Part shown: positions 1 through 7,246 of the stretch, piece by piece | Layout of the letters: each line of letters begins with the position of its first letter | Position numbering within the stretch: position 1 is the stretch's first letter | Source of the DNA: DATEJJ01 sp039649115 | GTDB lineage: Bacteria; Actinomycetota; Actinomycetes; Mycobacteriales; Micromonosporaceae | DNA: 16,508 nucleotides | Assembly (NCBI GenBank): GCA_039649115.1 | Contig: JBBWZQ010000203.1 | Location: forward strand, 1-16,508 | Direction: 5' to 3' | Made by a program: the position numbers and the translations under genes | The notes under the pieces: model-generated | The model's database searches: none | The model's input: only the letters and a program-made list of their open reading frames with translations | Told to the model about the DNA's origin: nothing

Positions 1-330
1 TCGGCGCACGTCGCCACGGCGGACTTCGTCGCGCTGATCGCCGCGTGGCACGCCGGCGACCTGACCGTGGCGCGGATCGTGGGCCGCCGTCTGGGCACCC
101 TGTCGACCGCGCTGTTCGCCGAGCCCAACCCCACCGTGATCAAGGCCGTGCTGCACGCGCAGGGCCGCATTCCCACCCCGGCGGTACGGCTGCCGCTCCT
201 GCCCGCCCACCCCGACAGCGTCGCGGCGGCCTGCCGGCACCTCGACGAGCTGGCCGGATCTGCGGCATCCGGACCGAGCAGTGTTGCGAGACCACTGCCC
301 GCGTCGCGGCCGACCTCGGCTTCGAGGTGA
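1..330 (+). CDS. dapA: 4-hydroxy-tetrahydrodipicolinate synthase family protein, C-terminal end (partial)
   Basis: The gene enters from the left edge, in frame from base 1. The visible 109 residues match the C-terminal helices of the DapA/NAL class I aldolase family: an alpha-helical stretch (FVALIAAWHAGDLTVARI), then LFAEPNPTVIKAVL and VRLPLLP, the usual closing block of DapA. DapA condenses pyruvate with aspartate semialdehyde in lysine/DAP synthesis. The lysine Schiff-base site lies outside the window, so a related aldolase is possible. Family homology seems to stop near residue 86 (LDELAG, about base 257). The last 23 residues, rich in Ser, Pro and Ala, are read out of frame through an isochorismatase-like fragment to a TGA at 328-330. 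The native 3' end therefore looks replaced. The family call is fairly secure; the exact substrate is not. Confidence 0.75.
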   Translation, partial: SAHVATADFVALIAAWHAGDLTVARIVGRRLGTLSTALFAEPNPTVIKAVLHAQGRIPTPAVRLPLLPAHPDSVAAACRHLDELAGSAASGPSSVARPLPASRPTSASR

Positions 331-455
331 CCGACCTCGCCCGGCACCTCGTCGCGCGGGCCGAGCACCTCATCGGGCCCGGAACGACGGTGGCGGCGGC
401 GGCCCGGGCGGCGGGCTGCCAGGACGCCCGGACGCCGCGCCGCCTGCGGAACTGA
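258..455 (+). pseudogene. Gene remnant: isochorismatase-like core fragment joined to a possible AraC-type C-terminus
   Basis: In the frame read from 258 to the TGA at 453-455, the first 25 codons give GIRTEQCCETTARVAADLG and flanking residues. This is the nucleophile-cysteine segment of isochorismatase-family cysteine hydrolases, which usually read G(I/V)xTExCxxxTaRxAxDLG. The rest of that enzyme is missing on both sides. From about 333 the frame continues with RAEHLIGPGTTVAAAARAAG, then ARTPRRL, which resembles the second helix-turn-helix of an AraC/GlxA-type regulator. This second match is weak. No plausible start lies near, and the frame is preceded directly by dapA homology. The simplest reading is a deletion scar that joined three genes. 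It cannot make a complete enzyme. Confidence 0.6.
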
Positions 456-1923
456 GGCTCATCCTGTGCAGCGCCGGTGCGTCCAGCGCGCAGTGCAGGC
501 GCGGCTCCTCCGCCGGCGCCTGCGGTGCCGTCCGGCGGATCGTCAGCGCGGCCAGCAGCCCGCCCAGCAGGCACAGCGCGGCACAGATGAAGCACGCCGT
601 GCGGAACCCGCTGGCGAACTGCGCGGGCTCCCGGTAAGCGGCGCCGGTGATGCCCGCTGCGGCCGGCAGTACCGCCACCGCGATCAGCGCGGCGGCCCGG
701 GCCACGTCGTTGTTGACGGCCGAGGCCGCCCCCGCGTGGTTGGCGGGTGCCGCCGCCAGCACGGTCGAGGTCAGCGGGGCCACGGTCGTCGCGAGCCCCA
801 GGCCCAGCACGACGACGGCCGGCAGCACCTGCGTCAGGTAGCTGCCCGACTCGTCGACCCGTGCCAGCAGCGCCAACCCCGCGCCGACCAGGATCGGCCC
901 CACGCTCATCTGCAGCCGGGGACCGATGCGCGCGGCGAGCGCACCGGACCGCGCGGACAGCACGAGCATGAGCACGGTCACCGGCAGCAGGGACGCGCCG
1001 GCCGCCACCGCCGGGTACCCGGAGACCTGCTGCAACTGGATCGGCAGCAGGAACAGCGCACCACCCAGCGCCGCGTAGACCACCAGGGTCACCGCGTTGG
1101 TCGCGTTGAACTGGGTGGACGAGAACAGCTCCAGGGGCAGTACCGGCGACCGGGCGCGCCGCTCCCAGGCGACGAACGCGCTCAGCAACGCCATGCCCGC
1201 CACGAGCGAGCCGAGCACCGCCGGGCTGCGCCAGCCGAGGCTCGCCCCCTCGATCAGCCCGTACGTGAGCGCGACGAGCCCCAGGGTGACGAGCGCACCG
1301 CCGGTCACGTCCACCCGGCCGGTCGCGCCGGGATCGTGCGACTCGGGCACGTGCCGCCACGCCACGGCCACCACGACCACGGCCAGCGGCAGGTTGATCA
1401 CGAAGATCAGCCGCCAGGAGAGCGCCTGGATCAGCCAGCCACCCAGCAGGGGCCCGATCGCGGTGGCCACCCCGCCCAGGCCGGACCAGGCGCCGATGGC
1501 CTTGCCCCGGTCGGCGGGTGCGAAGGACGCCTGCAGGATGGCCAGGCTGCCCGGGGTCAGCAGCGCGGCGCCGATGCCCTGCAGCGCCCGGGCCGCGATG
1601 AGCACCGGCGCGTTGGGGGCCGCGGCACACAGGGCGGAGGACACCGCGAACCAGATCACGCCGATGGCGAAGACCCGGCGGCGCCCGTACCGGTCACCCA
1701 GGCTGCCGGCGACCAGGAGCAGACCGGCGAGGGTCAGGGTGTACGCGGTCACCACCCACTGCAGGGCGGCGAGCCCGGCGTGGAAGTCGCGACCGATGGC
1801 CGGCAGCGCGATCCCGACCACGGTCGCGTCGATGGCCGCCAGCCCGGAGCCGAGTACGGTGGCCAGCAGAACCCACCGTCCCGCCGCGCTCGCGTACCGC
1901 AGCCCGTCGGACCGATCATCCAC
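370..1923 (-). CDS. DHA2-family MFS multidrug exporter, 14 TM (EmrB/QacA type)
   Basis: This is a 517-residue inner-membrane proton-coupled exporter. Fourteen hydrophobic segments can be counted. TM1 carries IDATVVGIALPAIGRD (residues 31-46). Motif A, GSLGDRYGRRR, lies at 73-83. The TM5 antiporter motif, ATAIGPLLGGWL, is at 153-164, followed by SWRLIFVINLP at 169-179, all typical of the DHA2 family. The GTG at 1923 was chosen because TAGTGT sits at 1936-1931 and CTGACC at 1959-1954, 17 bp apart. This predicts a transcript starting at or next to the start codon. A GTG at 1932 is the alternative. Near residue 487 the protein reads HCALDAPAL, where many relatives end. Here a Pro/Ser/Gly-rich tail of about 31 residues continues, antisense to the gene remnant at 258-455. 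The family is certain; the substrate is unknown. Confidence 0.9.
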   Translation of the reverse strand: MDDRSDGLRYASAAGRWVLLATVLGSGLAAIDATVVGIALPAIGRDFHAGLAALQWVVTAYTLTLAGLLLVAGSLGDRYGRRRVFAIGVIWFAVSSALCAAAPNAPVLIAARALQGIGAALLTPGSLAILQASFAPADRGKAIGAWSGLGGVATAIGPLLGGWLIQALSWRLIFVINLPLAVVVVAVAWRHVPESHDPGATGRVDVTGGALVTLGLVALTYGLIEGASLGWRSPAVLGSLVAGMALLSAFVAWERRARSPVLPLELFSSTQFNATNAVTLVVYAALGGALFLLPIQLQQVSGYPAVAAGASLLPVTVLMLVLSARSGALAARIGPRLQMSVGPILVGAGLALLARVDESGSYLTQVLPAVVVLGLGLATTVAPLTSTVLAAAPANHAGAASAVNNDVARAAALIAVAVLPAAAGITGAAYREPAQFASGFRTACFICAALCLLGGLLAALTIRRTAPQAPAEEPRLHCALDAPALHRMSLSSAGGAASGRPGSPPPGPPPPPSFRAR

Positions 1924-1930
1924 CTGCGCC

Positions 1931-1959
1931 ACACTACTTGGCCCGGCGTACCGGGTCAG
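1931..1959 (-). promoter_or_regulatory. Promoter of the MFS exporter gene
   Basis: On the minus strand, CTGACC (1959-1954), a 17-bp spacer and TAGTGT (1936-1931) resemble -35 and -10 elements. The -10 ends 7 nt before the GTG at 1923, so the mRNA would be leaderless or nearly so. No Shine-Dalgarno sequence is visible. The rest of 1960-2138 has no gene and probably carries the divergent promoter of the DUF899 gene. Confidence 0.55.
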
Positions 1960-2034
1960 GGATCGAGTGCCGGCGTTCCCGTCTGCTGCCCGCCGCGTTC
2001 GCCCGCTGCCGGTCCGACGGCGCGGGCGGCCATC

Positions 2035-2040
2035 TACCCT
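2035..2040 (+). promoter_or_regulatory. Possible -10 element of the DUF899 gene
   Basis: TACCCT fits the actinobacterial TANNNT pattern and lies about 100 bp before the DUF899 start, in the divergent gap shared with the MFS gene. No convincing -35 is seen, so this is a weak call. Confidence 0.25.
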
Positions 2041-2138
2041 GGGCAGTGCAGGTGGTCGGCGGGCGCGATGAGTCTGCGCGCGCACCGTCGTCAAGGCCTC
2101 GGAGGCGCCGACCCGGCGCCGGACACAGGAGGTAGGGA

Positions 2139-2861
2139 ATGAGTCTTCCGCAGGTCGTGTCGCGCGAGGAGTGGCTTGCCGCCCGCAAGGCACTGCTGGC
2201 CAGGGAGAAGGAGATGACCCGGGCCCGCGACAACCTCAACGCCGACCGTCGCCGGCTGCCGATGGTGCGCGTCGACAAGGACTACGTCTTCGAGGGCCCG
2301 GCCGGCCGGGCCAGCCTGGCCGACCTGTTCGAGGGCCGGCACCAGCTGGTGGTCCAGCACTTCATGTTCGACCCGAGCTGGGACGAGGGCTGCCAGAGCT
2401 GCTCGGCCGCGGTGGACGAGGTGTCGGAGGGGCTGCTCGCGCACCTGCGTGCGCGGGACACCACGTTCGCCGTCGTCGCCCGCGCGCCGCTCGCCAAGCT
2501 CGACGCGTACCGGGAGCGCCGGGGCTGGACACTCCCGTTCTACTCGTCCCACGGCGCCGACTTCAACTACGACTTCCACGTCACGCTCGACGAGTCCGTG
2601 GCTCCCGCGGAGTACAACTACCGCCCGTTCACGGAGGCGACCGGGCCGGACGGCTCGGCGGAGCGGCCGGGCATGAGCTGCTTCGTGCGCGACGGCGCCG
2701 ACGTCTTCCACACCTACTCGACCTTCGCGCGCGGCACCGAGCAGCTCGGCGGCGCCTACGCCGTCCTCGACATGACCGCGCTGGGCCGGCAGGAGGAGTG
2801 GGAGGAGCCGAAGGGTCGCGCCGTGCACGCGCACGACGCGACCCCCGACTTCGCTGAGTGA
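2139..2861 (+). CDS. DUF899 family protein (thioredoxin-like fold)
   Basis: This 240-residue protein matches the DUF899 family end to end. Recognisable blocks are an N-terminal helix (SREEWLAARKALLAREKEMT), DKDYVFEGPAG, LVVQHFMFDPSWDEGCQSCS, YSSHGADFNYDF and HTYSTFARGTEQ. The fold is thioredoxin-like. CQSC at residues 85-88 is a CxxC pair placed like a redox site, so a disulfide or peroxide-handling role is plausible but not established for the family. There is no signal peptide, so it is cytoplasmic. The start is fixed by AGGAGGT at 2127-2133, five bases before the ATG, the best ribosome-binding site in the window. It ends four bases from the convergent secreted hydrolase gene. The name is secure; the biochemical role is unknown. 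Confidence 0.9.
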   Translation: MSLPQVVSREEWLAARKALLAREKEMTRARDNLNADRRRLPMVRVDKDYVFEGPAGRASLADLFEGRHQLVVQHFMFDPSWDEGCQSCSAAVDEVSEGLLAHLRARDTTFAVVARAPLAKLDAYRERRGWTLPFYSSHGADFNYDFHVTLDESVAPAEYNYRPFTEATGPDGSAERPGMSCFVRDGADVFHTYSTFARGTEQLGGAYAVLDMTALGRQEEWEEPKGRAVHAHDATPDFAE

Positions 2862-2865
2862 GCAG

Positions 2866-4290
2866 TCAGCGACAAGGTGGCGCGACGAAGCCCGGGTGTA
2901 CCCCGTCGGTGAAGCGGCAGCCGAAGCTCGGCTCGGCCACCCGGCGCGGGTCGAGGATCGGGTCGCCGGCCGCGCGGTGTCCGGTGCGCACCCAGCGCAC
3001 CAGGTCCGCGAAGCCGGTCCGCAGCTCGGCCTGGGTGAAGTCGCAGTGCCCGAGGCCGCGGATCGCCCGCGACACGAACAGCCGGCCCTGCCCGTGGAGC
3101 ACGGTGCGCAGCCCGTACACCTGCTCCATGGACAGCGGCACGAACAGGTCGCCGATGTCGTGCAGCGACAGCACCGGGATGCCCGGGTCGCCGGCCACCG
3201 CCGGTACCCCGGTCAGGTCGCGGCTGGGCCGCGCCGTGCGCGACACCCGCAGCACGCCGCGGTTGAGGGCCCGTTCAGCCGGGGACAGCCGCGGATCGCC
3301 GTCCAGCTGGTAGACGGTGAAGCGGTTGGACGTGACGTTGCCGTCGGCGATGCCGATGGTGCCGCCGGTCAGGCCGGGATAGATGCCGAAGTGGAATGGC
3401 AGGCTGGACAGCGGCGCCAGTGACGGCAGGCCGGCCCAGAACCGGAACGCGGCGGCGAAGCCGGGCCGGGTACCGCCGCTGCGCTGCTGCACCGCCGCCG
3501 CCCACCGCTCGCCCAGCGGCGTGAGCACGGGTGTCCCGCCGCCGCCGAACCCGCTGCCGAGCAGCGGCAGCTCGGCCTGCACGAGCCGCGCGTACTGGAG
3601 CGGGTAGTCGGCGGCCGGCTCCAGCGGGAAGGTGACCGGCGCGCCGGTGAGCGCGGCGGCGGTCAGGTTGACGTCGACGAAGAAGTCGAACAGCCGGGCG
3701 TCGCCGAGCACGCCGCAGATCGGCAGCGCGCCCACGAAGTCACCCCGGTAGTGCTCGATCGCCACCGCGGTGACGTGCCCGCCCATCGACGCGCCGGTCA
3801 TGTACACGTGCCTGGCCCGCTGGCCGACAACGGAACGGAACAGTGCGATCAGCGCGTGCGAGTCGGTCACCCCCTGGCCCACGTCGTACCCGTTGGTCTG
3901 GTAGCTGGACGCGGCCCAGGCGAACCCCTGGCCGATCTGGTACGCGCGCAACGGCGAGCTGTCCACCCACACGGTGCTGCCGGCGCCCCGGTAGCCGTGT
4001 GCGTACAGGGCGAGGTCGCCGTTCCAGTGCAGCGGCACTTCGATGCGGAATGCCGCGCCGTCCCGGATGCCCGCGTACACCCGGGAGACCGGCTGGCCGG
4101 ACGCGCCGGTGAGCGGCGCGAACGGCGTGCTGGTGCCGAAGTCGCAGTTGGGGTCGGCGACGCTGTACCCGGGGTGCGTGCCGCTCGGTACCGGCGCGGC
4201 GCAGGTCGTGGCCGCCCGGGCCGGAGCGGGGGACGCGACCGCGATGGCGGCCGCGATGACGGCGGCGCTCAGGATTCTGGTCATTCGCAT
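2866..4290 (-). CDS. Secreted alpha/beta hydrolase (esterase/lipase-like)
   Basis: The protein has 474 residues. It begins with a Sec signal peptide (MRMTRILSAAVIAAAIAVAS), with likely cleavage after residue 26 (ARA-A). Hydrolase landmarks are an oxyanion-side AHGYRG at 98-103, the nucleophile elbow GASMG at 166-170 (Ser168), a likely acid in HDIGDLFVP (Asp381) and GLGHCDF with His415. Known family chemistry is ester hydrolysis; the substrate is not evident. The mature N-terminus and the extreme C-terminus each hold a Cys-bounded loop with a shared HPG(Y/F)-VA core (30-49 and 458-473), suggesting disulfide caps. The start is fixed by GGAGGTGG at 4306-4299 on the minus strand. A longer upstream frame without a signal peptide was discarded. 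The gene is divergent from the amidase, with 66 bp between them. Confidence 0.8.
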   Translation of the reverse strand: MRMTRILSAAVIAAAIAVASPAPARAATTCAAPVPSGTHPGYSVADPNCDFGTSTPFAPLTGASGQPVSRVYAGIRDGAAFRIEVPLHWNGDLALYAHGYRGAGSTVWVDSSPLRAYQIGQGFAWAASSYQTNGYDVGQGVTDSHALIALFRSVVGQRARHVYMTGASMGGHVTAVAIEHYRGDFVGALPICGVLGDARLFDFFVDVNLTAAALTGAPVTFPLEPAADYPLQYARLVQAELPLLGSGFGGGGTPVLTPLGERWAAAVQQRSGGTRPGFAAAFRFWAGLPSLAPLSSLPFHFGIYPGLTGGTIGIADGNVTSNRFTVYQLDGDPRLSPAERALNRGVLRVSRTARPSRDLTGVPAVAGDPGIPVLSLHDIGDLFVPLSMEQVYGLRTVLHGQGRLFVSRAIRGLGHCDFTQAELRTGFADLVRWVRTGHRAAGDPILDPRRVAEPSFGCRFTDGVHPGFVAPPCR

Positions 4291-4344
4291 GGTTCTCCAC
4301 CTCCGGACTCCATCCAACGCCACCGATCGCCGCCGGGTAAGCCC

Positions 4345-4350
4345 TACAGT
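4345..4350 (+). promoter_or_regulatory. -10 element of the amidase gene, leaderless arrangement
   Basis: TACAGT lies exactly six bases before the amidase ATG at 4357. No Shine-Dalgarno is present, which predicts transcription starting at the ATG itself. No good -35 is seen around 4322. Confidence 0.5.
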
Positions 4351-4356
4351 GTGCGG

Positions 4357-5718
4357 ATGGCCCCACCCGTTCCCCCCGGCCCGTTCACCGGCCTCGCGAT
4401 CGCGGACGTCGCCCGGATGCTGCGCGACGGCACCACCGACCCGGTGGAGCTGATCGACCGCACCCTCGACGCGGTGCGCGCCGCCCAACCGGCGCTCAAC
4501 GCGTTCGTGACGGTGCACGAGGACGGTGCCCGCCGGCGCGCCCAGCGGGCCGCCGCTGAGCTGGCTCAGGGAATGGACCGCGGTCCGCTGCACGGGATTC
4601 CGGTCGCGGTGAAGGACCTCGTCGACACCGCAGGCCTGGCGACCACCATGGGCTCCCGCCACTTCGCCGGGCACGTGCCGGAGCAGGACGCCGCCGTCGT
4701 GGCGGTGCTTCGCGCGTCCGGCGCGGTGATCCTGGGCAAGACGACCACACACGAGTTCGCATACGGACCGACCGGCGACCGGGCCGCGAACGGCGCCGGC
4801 GCCAACCCGCGCGACCCGTCCCGCATGGCGGGCGGCTCCAGCGCGGGCTCCGCGGCGGCCGTGGCCGCCGGCCTGGTGCCGCTCGCGGTGGGCACGGACA
4901 CCGGGGGTTCGGTGCGCATCCCCGCGGCACTGTGCGGCGTGGTGGGCATGCGGCCTTCCTTCGGCGGGGTACCGACGGCAGGCGTGTTCCCGCTGTCCTG
5001 GTCGCTGGACACGGTGGGTCCGCTCGCGAACAGCGTCACGGACGCGGGCCTCGGCTGGGGTGTGCTGTCCTCCACCGCACACCTGTTCACCGTGCCGGCA
5101 CCCGCCGACCTCCACATCGGACTGCCGACCGGCGAGTGGTTCGACCGGCTGGACGGCTCCGTTGCCTCCACTGTGGACGGACTGGTCGCGGAGCTGGCCC
5201 GGCAGGGTGCCGCGATCCGTCCGGTACCCGTACCCGACGCCGCGGAGCTGCACCAGGTGTACCGCGTCGTGCAGTCCGCCGAGGCGTTCGCCATCCACCG
5301 GGAGCGGCTGGCGACCGCGCCCGACCTCTTCGAACCCGAGGTGCGCGAGCGGTTGCTCGCGGCCGGCGAGGTGCCGGCGTGGGAGTACGCGCTCGCCCTG
5401 CGCCGGCTCGGCGAACTGCGCGCGACGGCACCGGACCGGCTCACCGGGCTGGACCTCCTGCTGCTGCCGACCGTACCGGTGCTCGCGCCGCCGCTGGGCA
5501 CGCGCGACGCGGACATCGGCGGTGGCTGGCGCTCGCCGCGTGACGCGCTGCTCGCCTTCGAGACGCCGTGGAGCGTGCTCGGGCTGCCCGCGATCTCGCT
5601 GCCGGCACCGGGGCCCGCTCCCCTGCCCGTGGGCGTCCAGCTGGTCGGCCTGCCAGGCGGGGACATCCCGCTGCTGGCCGCGGCGCGGGCGGTCGAGGCG
5701 GTCGCTACTCCCCGGTGA
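4357..5718 (+). CDS. Amidase-signature family amidohydrolase
   Basis: This 453-residue cytoplasmic amidase carries the full Ser-cisSer-Lys machinery. Lys86 lies in IPVAVKDLVDTAG, the cis-serine in AGGSSAGSAAAVA (Ser161/162), and the nucleophile in GTDTGGSVRIPA (Ser185). The length is normal for the family, which includes GatA, biuret, allophanate and nicotinamide hydrolases. No glutamyl-tRNA amidotransferase partner genes (gatB or gatC) lie nearby, so a stand-alone small-molecule amidase is more likely than GatA. The substrate cannot be told. ATG 4357 is chosen over the in-frame GTG at 4351 because of the TACAGT at 4345-4350. The 3' end overlaps the convergent serine hydrolase gene by 14 bases. 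Confidence 0.9.
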   Translation: MAPPVPPGPFTGLAIADVARMLRDGTTDPVELIDRTLDAVRAAQPALNAFVTVHEDGARRRAQRAAAELAQGMDRGPLHGIPVAVKDLVDTAGLATTMGSRHFAGHVPEQDAAVVAVLRASGAVILGKTTTHEFAYGPTGDRAANGAGANPRDPSRMAGGSSAGSAAAVAAGLVPLAVGTDTGGSVRIPAALCGVVGMRPSFGGVPTAGVFPLSWSLDTVGPLANSVTDAGLGWGVLSSTAHLFTVPAPADLHIGLPTGEWFDRLDGSVASTVDGLVAELARQGAAIRPVPVPDAAELHQVYRVVQSAEAFAIHRERLATAPDLFEPEVRERLLAAGEVPAWEYALALRRLGELRATAPDRLTGLDLLLLPTVPVLAPPLGTRDADIGGGWRSPRDALLAFETPWSVLGLPAISLPAPGPAPLPVGVQLVGLPGGDIPLLAAARAVEAVATPR

Positions 5719-7180
5719 GCAGCTCGGGTGGCACGTTCAGGCCCAGGCGGGGCACGCCGAGCTGGCGCTGCAGCACCTCGCGCTCGTGGTCGGGCAGCTC
5801 CCGGCGGGCCAGCCGCACGAGGGCGCCGAGGCTGCCGTCCGACTCGCCGACGTGCCGCATGCCGAGCCGGAAGGCGGCCGGGTCCCACGGCGTGCCCGGT
5901 GCCACCACCGCGGTGTCCGCGATCCGCGCGAGGTCGGCCTCGGACGGCGGGGTGGTGATGCCGAGCGCGGCGGTGAGCCGGTGCCCGACGAGCACGCCGG
6001 CGAGGTAGCTGCGGCCCGCCGCCGGGCCGCGCCGCGGTCGCGGGTCCGTGCCGTTGACCCAGGCGGTGACGATCCCGCCGATCAGCCGGCCGGACAGGTG
6101 GCTCGGGCGGTCGGAGGTACCCATGTCGCCGAGGTCCCACTGGTTCGCGGCGACGACGAGCGCGATCCGGTGGTGCGGCCAGAAGCGGGCGAAGTTGCTC
6201 CAGCCCCACATGTACTCGCCACCGTGCCCGACGTACCCGTTGTCGCTGCCGTGGTTGAACACCGTCCACACCAGACCGACCGCGGCGCTCGGGTCCGGGC
6301 CGAACGGCGCCTGCGGGGTGAGCATCTGCTCGACTGTCTCGCGGCGCAGGATCGCACCGCGGGACAGCCGGCCCCCGTTGGCCATGGCGAGCAGGAACCG
6401 CGCGTGGTCCGGCGGCGTGGTCAGCGCGCTGCCGGCCGGGTAGTCGCCGGCATAGAACTGGGGCAGCACGAAGTGGAAGCCGTCCAGCGTCGCGTACCCG
6501 ACGGACCGGCGGGTGAGCAGGTCCGCCGGCACGTGGTCCGGGTGCTGCGCCGGCGGGAAGCAGGTGGAGGTCATGCCGAGCGGCGTGAAGACCTGCTGCC
6601 GCACGTACTCGTCGAATGAGAGCCCCTGTGGGTTGAGCAGCTCGACCAGGTACCCGACGACCGCGATCCCGACGTTGCTGTACTGGTGGTTCGTGCCCAC
6701 CTTGGTCGCCCAGAACGGCAGCAGCGAGCCCCCGTACGCGTCGGTCCGGGCGGTCCGGAACACGCGCCGCAGGTGCTCGCCCAGCGGCGCCGGCGGTACC
6801 CGGTCGGTGTTGCCGAAGCCGCTGCCCAACCCGCTGCGGTGGGTCAGCAGGTGCCACAGCGTGATGGGCTTGTCCCCGTGCGGGTTGACGATCCGCAGCC
6901 CGTCGAGGTGGTCGTTGACCGGGTCGTGCAGGCCGATCAGCCCGCGTTCGACAAGCTGCATGACTGCCGCGGCGGTGTAGGGCTTGCAGTCCGATCCGGT
7001 CGGCCCCACCGTGTCCGGCGTCATGGGTCGCCGGGTTGCGAGGTCGGCGTACCCGTACCCCTTCGCCCAGACCACGTCCTCGCCGATACCCAGCGCCACC
7101 GACACGCCCGGTGTCCGGCACAGCTCCAGGATCTCCGGGACGAACTGGTCGAGCGCCTCGGTCAGCGCGGAGATGTCCAT
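5705..7180 (-). CDS. Serine hydrolase of the class C beta-lactamase fold, cytosolic
   Basis: The 491-residue protein has the three active-site motifs of this fold: SxxK as SDCK (Ser63, Lys66), Y-S-N at 167-169, and HGG at 319-321 in place of KTG. Relatives include esterase EstB-type enzymes, D-aminopeptidases and penicillin-binding-like proteins. No signal peptide or TM segment precedes the domain, so it should stay in the cytoplasm, which argues against antibiotic resistance. About 100 residues follow the catalytic domain (from about 388, AGRSYLAGVLVGHRLTAALG). They are not part of the lactamase core and I do not recognise them. ATG 7180 is preferred over ATG 7216, because a promoter (TTGACA, 18 bp, CATAAC) ends six bases before it. 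The gene is divergent from the HTH-ClpN gene. Confidence 0.85.
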   Translation of the reverse strand: MDISALTEALDQFVPEILELCRTPGVSVALGIGEDVVWAKGYGYADLATRRPMTPDTVGPTGSDCKPYTAAAVMQLVERGLIGLHDPVNDHLDGLRIVNPHGDKPITLWHLLTHRSGLGSGFGNTDRVPPAPLGEHLRRVFRTARTDAYGGSLLPFWATKVGTNHQYSNVGIAVVGYLVELLNPQGLSFDEYVRQQVFTPLGMTSTCFPPAQHPDHVPADLLTRRSVGYATLDGFHFVLPQFYAGDYPAGSALTTPPDHARFLLAMANGGRLSRGAILRRETVEQMLTPQAPFGPDPSAAVGLVWTVFNHGSDNGYVGHGGEYMWGWSNFARFWPHHRIALVVAANQWDLGDMGTSDRPSHLSGRLIGGIVTAWVNGTDPRPRRGPAAGRSYLAGVLVGHRLTAALGITTPPSEADLARIADTAVVAPGTPWDPAAFRLGMRHVGESDGSLGALVRLARRELPDHEREVLQRQLGVPRLGLNVPPELLTGE

Positions 7181-7186
7181 ACGCAA

Positions 7187-7216
7187 GTTATGCCTTGACG
7201 ACATCCATCTTGTCAA
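7187..7216 (-). promoter_or_regulatory. Promoter of the serine hydrolase gene
   Basis: On the minus strand a consensus -35, TTGACA (7216-7211), is followed after 18 bp by CATAAC (7192-7187), then six bases to the ATG at 7180. The -10 is imperfect, but spacing to both sides fits a leaderless transcript. Confidence 0.5.
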
Positions 7217-7217
7217 G
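7194..7217. promoter_or_regulatory. Operator-like inverted repeat in the divergent promoter
   Basis: CTTGAC (7194-7199) and GTCAAG (7212-7217) are a perfect 6+6 dyad. Comparing the two 12-base halves gives agreement at 9 positions (CTTGACnAnATn). It covers the -35 elements of both flanking genes. A direct TTGACG copy occurs at 7225-7230, exactly 30 bp after the one at 7195-7200. The neighbouring HTH-ClpN protein is a candidate ligand; that is inference. Confidence 0.45.
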
Positions 7218-7239
7218 AGGCAGGTTGACGGAGCACAGT
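7210..7239 (+). promoter_or_regulatory. Promoter of the HTH-ClpN gene
   Basis: TTGTCA (7210-7215), an 18-bp spacer and CACAGT (7234-7239) resemble -35 and -10 elements. Seven bases separate the -10 from ATG 7247. It overlaps the serine hydrolase promoter on the opposite strand by seven bases, so the two should compete. Confidence 0.45.
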
Positions 7240-7246
7240 GGCTGGC

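Noticed and set aside
140..1630. A 496-codon open frame on the minus strand, Arg/Gly/Ala-rich.
   Set aside because: It is a shifted-frame shadow of the MFS exporter, with no domain and a composition typical of off-frame G+C-rich DNA.
466..2142. A 558-codon open frame on the plus strand opposite the MFS gene.
   Set aside because: It is rich in Gln, Arg, Gly and His with no hydrophobic pattern, as expected antisense to a membrane protein.
4566..7121. An 851-codon minus-strand frame through the amidase and serine hydrolase.
   Set aside because: Both regions have well-supported proteins in other frames; this one shows no motif.
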